Source of the DNA: an uncultured Alphaproteobacteria bacterium
GTDB lineage: Bacteria > Pseudomonadota > Alphaproteobacteria > Rhodobacterales > Rhodobacteraceae
Assembly (NCBI GenBank): GCA_902578545.1
Contig: CACHDI010000003.1
Location: 62,001 to 126,000, forward strand
Length of the DNA stretch: 64,000 nt
Reading direction: 5' to 3'
In this document: positions 1 through 9,000 of the stretch, piece by piece
Layout: every line of letters begins with the position of its first letter
Numbering within the stretch: the stretch's first letter is position 1
Notes under the pieces: model-generated
Told to the model about the DNA's origin: nothing
The model's database searches: none
What the model saw: the letters and a program-made list of their open reading frames with translations, nothing else
Program-made: the position numbers and the translations under genes

Positions 1-3000
1 CATCAAGAGCCGTATCTAAGTAAGACCCCGTACCCCAATTTCTTATGTCATCAGCGCCATCTGTTCCTTTTACTTCAACCCAGTCATAGCCGTTGGTTAC
101 ATCGTTATCCCAATTGTTCAATTCAATTCGCAGTCCCAAATCAATGGAACTTTCCTTAAATTGAACCATTTCAACATCGATCAACAGGTCATTTCCAGAC
201 CCACCCATATTAGAAGGCAACATATCCACTACTAAATAAGCAGTGGTAGTCATACTGGCATAGTCACTAGAACTAGCAGTCTTTTTGACAACATTATATC
301 CATCTAAATTAATGACACCACCTGTGGTAATGTCAGTATCACTCTCAATCTTTCCAGAAACATCATAGATGGACTGGGATCCAGGGGTTAATGAGCTACC
401 ATTAACTTTTACAGTAAATACTTTATATCGTGCTTCAATACCATTATATTCAGCCTTATCTAAATCACGCCAAGTATCACCTGAGGTACCATTAGCTCCA
501 CCCTTGAGAATATCATGGCCTTTACCCCCAATAAGTCTGTCACCTCCAGCTAAACCAGAAAGAAGATCATTACCGGCATTTCCTGATAGTGTGTCAGTCC
601 CGTTATCACCTTGAAGATTCGTATCGTCAAATGGAGTTCCCTCTTGAAAACTTTCTTTGATTGTTTCCCCAGTAAACCAATCAGTAAATTCCCAAGTGTC
701 TGAGAAAGGCTTAATATCAAGAAAGTCATCCGAGAAACCAATTGCTTCAATGTCTACAAGAACATTTAAACCCACAGACCCTTTCTCTGTCCCCGGTAAG
801 GTGTCCGTAACTAAAAGAGCGTCCATCCAGGTGAAATTAGAAACTGTGCCCGCTATAACTGTGCCCGCAGTGTCACCACTTGCCTTGATTTCAGTCACTT
901 GAGAAAAGATTTTAGTTCCCTTAACAGTAGCATTAGCAGCACCACCGGCTATGGTTTCGGTCTGATCTTTTCCTTGATAATCTTTTCCTGTTACAAGAAA
1001 ACTAATACTTGCCCCAGCTTCATTTCCGTCACTCGTGATGGAGATATATTTTCCAGATCCAAGATTTCCATTGCCGTTTAAAGCCAGATTGGTATTACCG
1101 GTTGTATTGGTTCCGGTGCTACCAGTTAAAGCATCATTATCAGCCCCCGTCGTCGTAATTGTTGAGGAATTAAATGCGTTAACCGTTGTATTTATGGACA
1201 CATCCTCAGAATAATCCTCAGATTTAGCCACTTTCCCATTATAATTATAAATTATAAATTGATCATCACTGGTGTGTGTCATTAAACCAGTATCTGCATT
1301 AACCATAACTTTAATTTGAGAAACTTCAGTACGCGCAAATGGAGCATCGTGAAAGAGAGCTTCATCCCTAAACCAACTAGCATTAGGATCACCACTATTA
1401 TTATTTAATCCACCATGTATGTAATCAGCTCCAGTACCTGGGGTAATTCTGTCAGCTCCATTTCCAGCAACTATATCATCATCACCCCCCATGCTCTCAA
1501 TGTCATTATTATTATCATCACCTTTAAAAAGATCGCCGAATTCTGTACCCTTCATGAAATGTATTTTACCATTATGATCCCTAAAGATTTCAGGAAGCAA
1601 TAGTACATCTTTCCAATCCATCACTCCTTCTTTGAACGAAAGCTTTTCGATACCGTAAAGCGTATCTTTACCATCGCCAGCACTGCCAGGCCTTGTATCT
1701 TCTACCGTTACCTGAGTAATACGTGGATTAGATACAGTTGCAAATTTATTGAATAAAGCCTCAGCCAATATTAAATCGGCAGTATCAGGTGCACCACTAC
1801 TACCATCCCAATTAATTGGTCCACCATCTGAAGCTCCCCAAGCAACAACCTCTTTCGTTGGATCCAATCGATGTTCGTCATTGGAGACTACTGTAACCGT
1901 ACCTCCTCCGGTAACGGCAATAGTCACTACATTACCCGTGGCAGAAGCAGTAAAATCACTATGACCATTGATTGCTGTTGCAAGATTAGTTGCAGTTGTA
2001 CTTGCTGAAGCATGAATATTGAACTGAGTACCTGAAGCTCCACTTGCTTTGGCAGTAAATGTGATTGCCGATTCTGCATTCTTTTGTATAGTAATGGTTT
2101 CGTCTGCACGTATATTAGCAGAATCCTGGATGGTAATTTTTGATTTTCCAGAAAGATTAAATTCAAGTTCTTTACTTGATATTTTATAATTTTGTTGCTT
2201 ACCATCATACATGGCCCGATCGCCAATGTTTACAATATTACTAACATTTTCACCTTGAAACTCAACACCACCCACAATTAAATCGTTACCGGTTTCCCCT
2301 TGAAATTGAAACTTGATATCCTTGACTTTTGCTGTCTCCATTTTTCCAACGTCATTGGAATTTGCTTTAACTTTTCCAGAACCTGCCGTGATATAAACAA
2401 TATCTCCATCTGACCAAGCGGTAAAAGAGGCCTTAGCGTTAATGGCTTTCGCAAGATTAGCGGCTGTATTACTAACTGAAGACGAATCAATATTAAATTC
2501 ATCACCTGAAGCTCCACTAGCTTTTGCAGTAAATGTGATTGCCGATTCTGCATTTTTTTGAACTGTTACGGTTTTGTCTGCCAGTTGAGCTACATTTTTA
2601 ATCTTAACAGTGGCAGCTCCAGTCTTAGAATCATCTGAGTATGTTGAGAAATCGTCACGTCCAGAAGTTCCCAAAAACTCCTTTTCCATCACTCCTTCAT
2701 ATCCAGGACGTTCAAAATTTCTTATAGTAAGGAAATAGGTTTGATCAGCAAATTCAATTTTCTCAATATCAATTAAGGTATCAACTCCATCTCCACCAAA
2801 TTCCTTGGTTAAACTGTCCGTTACTGTAAAATATGTTGGGGCAGTAGAACTTGGCAAATTATTTGCGGTTAACCATGCAGTCCAATCACTGGTGGATATA
2901 CCCGTATTATCCCATGTGCTATTTGAACCAGCAGTATTTACGTCTGTTTGCAAATTAGAAATGGTATATCGGTTCATATCTCCATAATAAATTACTGAGT

Positions 3001-6000
3001 CACCGGTTTCACTGGCTCTATCAGAATCGGTAGCTTGTTCCCCACGCCCCCACATAAAATCATCACCAGCTCGACCAACGATTTTCTCATTAAAAAAGTC
3101 ACTTCCGTATAACTTATCACTTTGACCCATTCCCTTAAATTGTATTTCCAAGGATAAAGAAGAACTGGCAGGTGCGGTGCTTTGATTCTCTAATGCTGTA
3201 AATTTTCCACTTGAATCATAAGTTCCGTATTCCTCATTCCACCAAGAACCTCCATAAGTAAATGCAGAATTGATAGGATTATTATTTCCCTGACCTTTTG
3301 CTACTACCCATTCATCCTTTTGAATTATATCATCATCATCACTATCAATAGTATCTAAAGAGGTCTTTAAATCTGTAGTAACTGATTGGCCCCATAAGAT
3401 AGTTGGGGTAATTTGTACGTCAGGAGAATTTGAATTTGAATTGGCATCATGATCAGCTGTGGTCCAGGAGTCAGGCATAAAAATAGAATTTTGAGTACCA
3501 ATATTTACATTTCCAGCTGTTTGCTGACCTATAACTGTAATCGAATCTATGGTTTTAAAAGCTACAGATGACACCGCAACATTCGTGGCTGCTTTTCCAG
3601 TCACCGTATCTGTTTGAGCATCTCCGTTTAAAGCTTTACCCTTTATTACAAACTGAGTATTGGATTCATCGCCTGTACTCTTAAAAGTAACAAATTTACC
3701 AGCAAAATTATCAACGGTACCAATCGTAAATAAATCACCTTGATTTAACAAAGATCCGCTTATTGCCATTCTGGCTGCATCACCTGTGGTAATGGTCGTT
3801 GCAACTCCACCAGTTGCAGCAACCGTGACTACTGAACCTGTCGCACTAGCTGTAAAATCGGAATGGGCGTTAATTGCAGCAGCAAGATTTGTAGCCGTTG
3901 TACTTGCAGATGCATCAGTATTAAATTGCGCCCCAGAAGCCCCACTTGCCTTAGCGGTAAATGTTACAGCACTTTCTGATCCTTTTTGCACAGTTACAGT
4001 TTTATTGGCAGCAATATTATCTGAATCACTGATAGTAAATGACGCTTTATTACCTCCGACCCACTGGAAGTTTTGGACTTGCTGAGAGTTAGAATTAACT
4101 AACGAATTCGCTACTGCACCTCCACTACTGAGAAGAGCAGAATATCCACCGGTGTCAGCTTTAGACAATTCAGAAAATTGGGCAAAATTATATTGATAAT
4201 TGCCATTATATATTGTCAGATTATCGTCAGCTGTCCCACTATCTTCTGTTCCATCAAAAGTTTTTCCAATTTCAATGTCAAATCTTTCATCAAATTTAAT
4301 TCGATCTATAGTTTTTGCATAAGTTGTTCCTGTACCACCTAAGGAAGCCTCAAGAGAATCAACTATTTTAAATTTTTTATTTGTTGGATTATAGCGAATA
4401 TCATAACGCATCCAGAAACCAGGAAGTATTACGCCATCAGCTCCATCAGTTGGTAAATCCGTTCTACCAGTAAATTCATTACCGCTGCTTCCAGATCCTA
4501 AAGCTTCAAAATAAATGTCTTGCTTCGCATTTTTATCATAATCAGCAGCAACAACTGTATCGTCATACTTTGTACTTACAACCTTCACACCTTTAACGAT
4601 TTCCATTTGAAGTGTCGGATCATTTTCCTTATAGTCCTTAGTCTCGGGTAAGAAATTCACCACTTTTTCAGAATGTGATTGAAAACCGAAAATGGCTTTA
4701 TTGATGTCATAAAGAGTATCAGTTCCCGTACCACCCGCTTTGTCAGAAACTTTATGCTTTACAGTCACAAAATTTAATGTTGACCCAGTTGTATCTGGAG
4801 TAATCGTATACTCTTCAACAGAACCACTATAAATAGCATAAGAATCGTTTATCTTAGGTGTTTTGGAAAAGGAGGATTTAGCACCATAGAATATATCATC
4901 ACCCTGGCCACCATCAAAACCCATATCCGTTACTTGATTAAGATTAAACTTTGTCCCTACAAATGACTTAAAAGTTGATTCATCATCATATTTGATTACA
5001 TCATCAAAATTAGTACCCTGATATAAGGTTCTGTAATTTTGTACTAGATAGCTATCACCAGCTGTTCCTATTTTTATATCACCATTTTTTGTGCCACTTT
5101 TGACTGCAATATTAGTAATTTTAGTCCATAAGTAATCACCCGCCTTTTTACCGCTATGATCAACAATAAAATCCTTAGTTACATTGTTTTGAGTTTGGGC
5201 ATCTGGAGATGGATCTTCCTTAATATCACCGGTAATTTCATATGTGAAATTTTGTAAATTACTACCAGTACGCGTTATTTCTAAGTAACGACCTGTATTA
5301 CTTAAAGTCACTGCTCCACCGCCTGCTAAGTTCACACCATCGGCAGAAATATTATCTACTACTGAATCTACCCATTCATAACCTAAAAAATCTTCAGAAG
5401 CTGTTGTTACTGCGAGTTTAGTCAAATCCGAACTCTGACTATTCTGTCGTTCTAACCCCTCATTATCACTAGATGAATGATTAAAAACCAAGCCCTCAAC
5501 GCCAACAAGTACATCTGTACCTTCTCCGCCTTGATCTTTTGCCAAACTATCTACAACAACTACAGCCTCATAAAATTTATTGTTTGTTGTTAAGTCAGAT
5601 AGTGCCATTTTATAGCTTGTACCAATAGTAACTTTACCAGCTGAAGCTTTAGCTGCAGCACTGCCACCATTTCCATCTTTAAAAGTAATTGATGTTATTT
5701 CCTTAAATTTATCAGTAGATGTGGCAATACCTCCATTAGATCCTTGCAACTTCACAGGTGCTGAAAGAGCTTGACCATTCGCGCCTTTACCATCAATCCA
5801 AAAATAACCACCTGAGTCATTGCCCGAACTATTAATGGTGATTGCTTGAGCTACATTAAACGCTACAGAGCCAGAGGATACCATTCCTCCGTTAAGACTC
5901 ACTTGACCGTTGGTCCCAATGGTTTGCTCTTTACCAATACCATCATCATTACCATTAGAAAATGCCAAAGCCTCTTTCGCAGCAGCGTCAGTGTAATATA

Positions 6001-9000
6001 AGGCGACATTTCCAGATGAATCGCGTTCTACCGCACCATTTTCACTTGCTGCCTTAACATATACATTTTGCACAACTTCATATCGACTTATAGAACCGGT
6101 ATAAAAGGCAATGTCACCACTAAATTGCCCATGTTCTCCTCCAGAATGAGTTCCTCCCCATATCGTATCATCACCAGATCCCCCTTTTATGAGATCAATA
6201 GAGGCACCAGCAATAACTAAATCATCACCACCCTTACCAAAGATTTCATCAGATTGCTTTTTATTTGGGTTATTAGCATGACCAATTGTATCACTTACAA
6301 TAGTGCCTCGGAATGTTCCTTCAAAAGCCTGTTCTTGTGCAATTTTAAACTGGCTTTGGCTGGTAATAGTATTATTATTACCATCGACGACAACTAAGTG
6401 CTCAACATTATTTTGAACAACTCCTGCATCAATTTCTTTTTTAAATACAGCTGCGTATACCGTCTTTGTAACACCATTATCCGTTACTTGAACATCCGAA
6501 CCACCTTGGGTGTATTTATATAAATTCCATGCACTTTGGCCTCCTCCTTGATTACCATGGCCTCCTCCTTGATTACCATGGCCTCCTCCTTGATTGTAAG
6601 GGTTGATTGGTGGACCGTCCATCTGTTGAATAGAAGTCACTGCAATGACACTACCATTTACCGCTAAAGGATTTGCAAATCCTCCAGAAGGTTGCCAGCT
6701 TTCGTCTAATTCCATTGCAACATGACGAGAATAACCCCAACTATCAACAGCTAGTTGCTCCCATCCATCTTCAAAATTAACTTCTTCAACGTTGAGTAAA
6801 TAGTCCGTTCCCTCGCCACCAGCTAATTCTGGTAGAATATCCTTAATCTTAACTACTTTTGTATATTTAGATTTTGCAGCATTTGATAGGCTCTTATAAG
6901 CGGTAATAGAAACTTCCTGATAAGAACCATCACTTGCTAAATCGGGACGTCCAGCCTCCATTTTTAAATATACTTCAGAGATATTATATCTTGCTTTGGA
7001 CCCAGAATAAATTGCTCTATCGTAAGAATTAAAGCGATCCATTTCTAATTCCTGCATTTCCCATTCTGAGTACTGTTTCGCTTCATAACCTGTGGATCCA
7101 GGCTTAGCTTGCACTTCAAAATATAAAGGATTGGTCTGACTACCATCCCAAGCCCATTTCTTACCAGATCCATTACTATTTTCAGAATAAATGTCGTATT
7201 TCTTTTTTATCCCAGTATCCGGATTGGTAATTAATTGACCGGTTGCAAGTTTGTTTGTTAGCCCAGCTAAGAAATCACTTTCTGATCCACCATCAATAAA
7301 ATCATTTCCAAATCCACCTTCTATTTCGTCTCGACCCTGACCAGCTAAAATTATATCATTTCCACGACCACCCTGGATATAACTATCATGAATTCGACTA
7401 TTTGAATTTTGATTATTATTTGTATTATTGGAATGTGAATAACCTTGATTAGTCGACTCAACCCAATAATATTTAGAGTCTGAAGCACTCCATTCAACTT
7501 TTTGCTCTAATTGCCCATATTCATTATTGTAGGCATAATATTCACCTTGTGAATATTCATAAATATCCCATTTTCCATTGATTTCTTCAGCAGGAGCCGA
7601 ACCTTGGCCTTTGTACCATATAGCTGTAACTTCATTTGGAAAAACATTACCATCTAGATTAGCTTTTTGGTCATTAGGTCCTGGTTGCCAATTTGCAGTA
7701 TCAGGGCCTTTTTGATCGTCTTTAAATTTAAATTGATCGTCTGGTCTTTTATTGTTCCATGTTTTTCCATCAGCGTTTAACACCACCAAATCGACTACAT
7801 AACCAAACTGACCTTCAACTTTATAGGCCAAAAACTCACCAGTTTTAAATTCATAAATATCAAAAGTATCTTGAGTAGTAAAACCATCATCATAAGTAAT
7901 AGTTTCTCCTTGGGCCTTTGGCTGATCAGAACTTGAAGGCTGCCAGGCTTTCCAATCATCAGCCTGTGCAGCATTTAAAACTGAAATGTTAGTAGAATCA
8001 GTAACCCCTTCAAGTTTTATTTTCCAGCCAGCACTTTCTTCTTTTACCTCTTCCTTAACAGAATTTTCCACTGTATCGTAAGCAAGAAAGATATAACTGG
8101 GTGCCTCAGGTGTAGCAGTATTAACTTTGTAAATATCAAATTTACCATTGACTGGCTGACCACCTTGATAAGCACTAATAAGAGATGTTATTCCAGATCC
8201 GTTTGATACGGGGCTGTCGCCCTTTCCTGGAGACCAATTCCATATATCAAAACCGGCTACACCAGTAGCCATAGACATGTTGGCATCCATAGCATCCTGA
8301 AAACCAGAATCCCAAATATCCATACCATCATTAAAATCATTAAATCCACCAAATCCTGAATCTGATGACTTTTTACCAGCTCTTAGATCTATTACGTCAT
8401 CAAATCGAGTACCGTCCGCCATAACCTGACCATTACCGGTATGACCCATATAAGGGTCAACATTATATTTAACTTGGAAATTTACTTCACCATCAAAATC
8501 AAAGCCAAATTGAGCTTTTTCCATACCAAGGAGAATATCCGTACCTTCTCCTCCATACTTTTCAGGCAAACTATCAGAAACAAGATAAAAAGTATCTCCT
8601 TCTTTAATAGTAATGGCTGTTTTATCTTCACCATTACGCTTTACTAGCCCTAATGTATCCGTACCTTTCTTCTTTGATGTAATGGTAAAAACAGCATTTC
8701 CGTTGGTATCCTTAAGAACCATGGCCTTTCCTGTGAAGGTATGTTTCGTTAATGTAAAACGATCAATACTTGCATTATATTCTGCAATATCACTGTCTTC
8801 CCATTCAATACCAGTAGACCCATTGGCACCACCATCCAAAATATCATTACCGACACCACCGACTAATCGGTCACCACCAATGCCTGCAATCAAAACATCG
8901 TTTCCAGCTTCTCCGTCCATAAAATCATTGACTGGCGCTACTTCATTGTTGCTGGTGTTAATACCAGATGTATCTAAATCATTATGATTAATCACATCAT

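Noticed and set aside
6540-6595. Tandem repeats considered as a CRISPR array
   Set aside because: Units are contiguous with no spacers, are in frame and encode a peptide repeat; no cas genes are present.
8613-8987. A 124-aa plus-strand frame, and similar short frames within 1-11542
   Set aside because: All are shadows of the giant minus-strand gene, which is continuously open; none has a ribosome site or recognisable motif.
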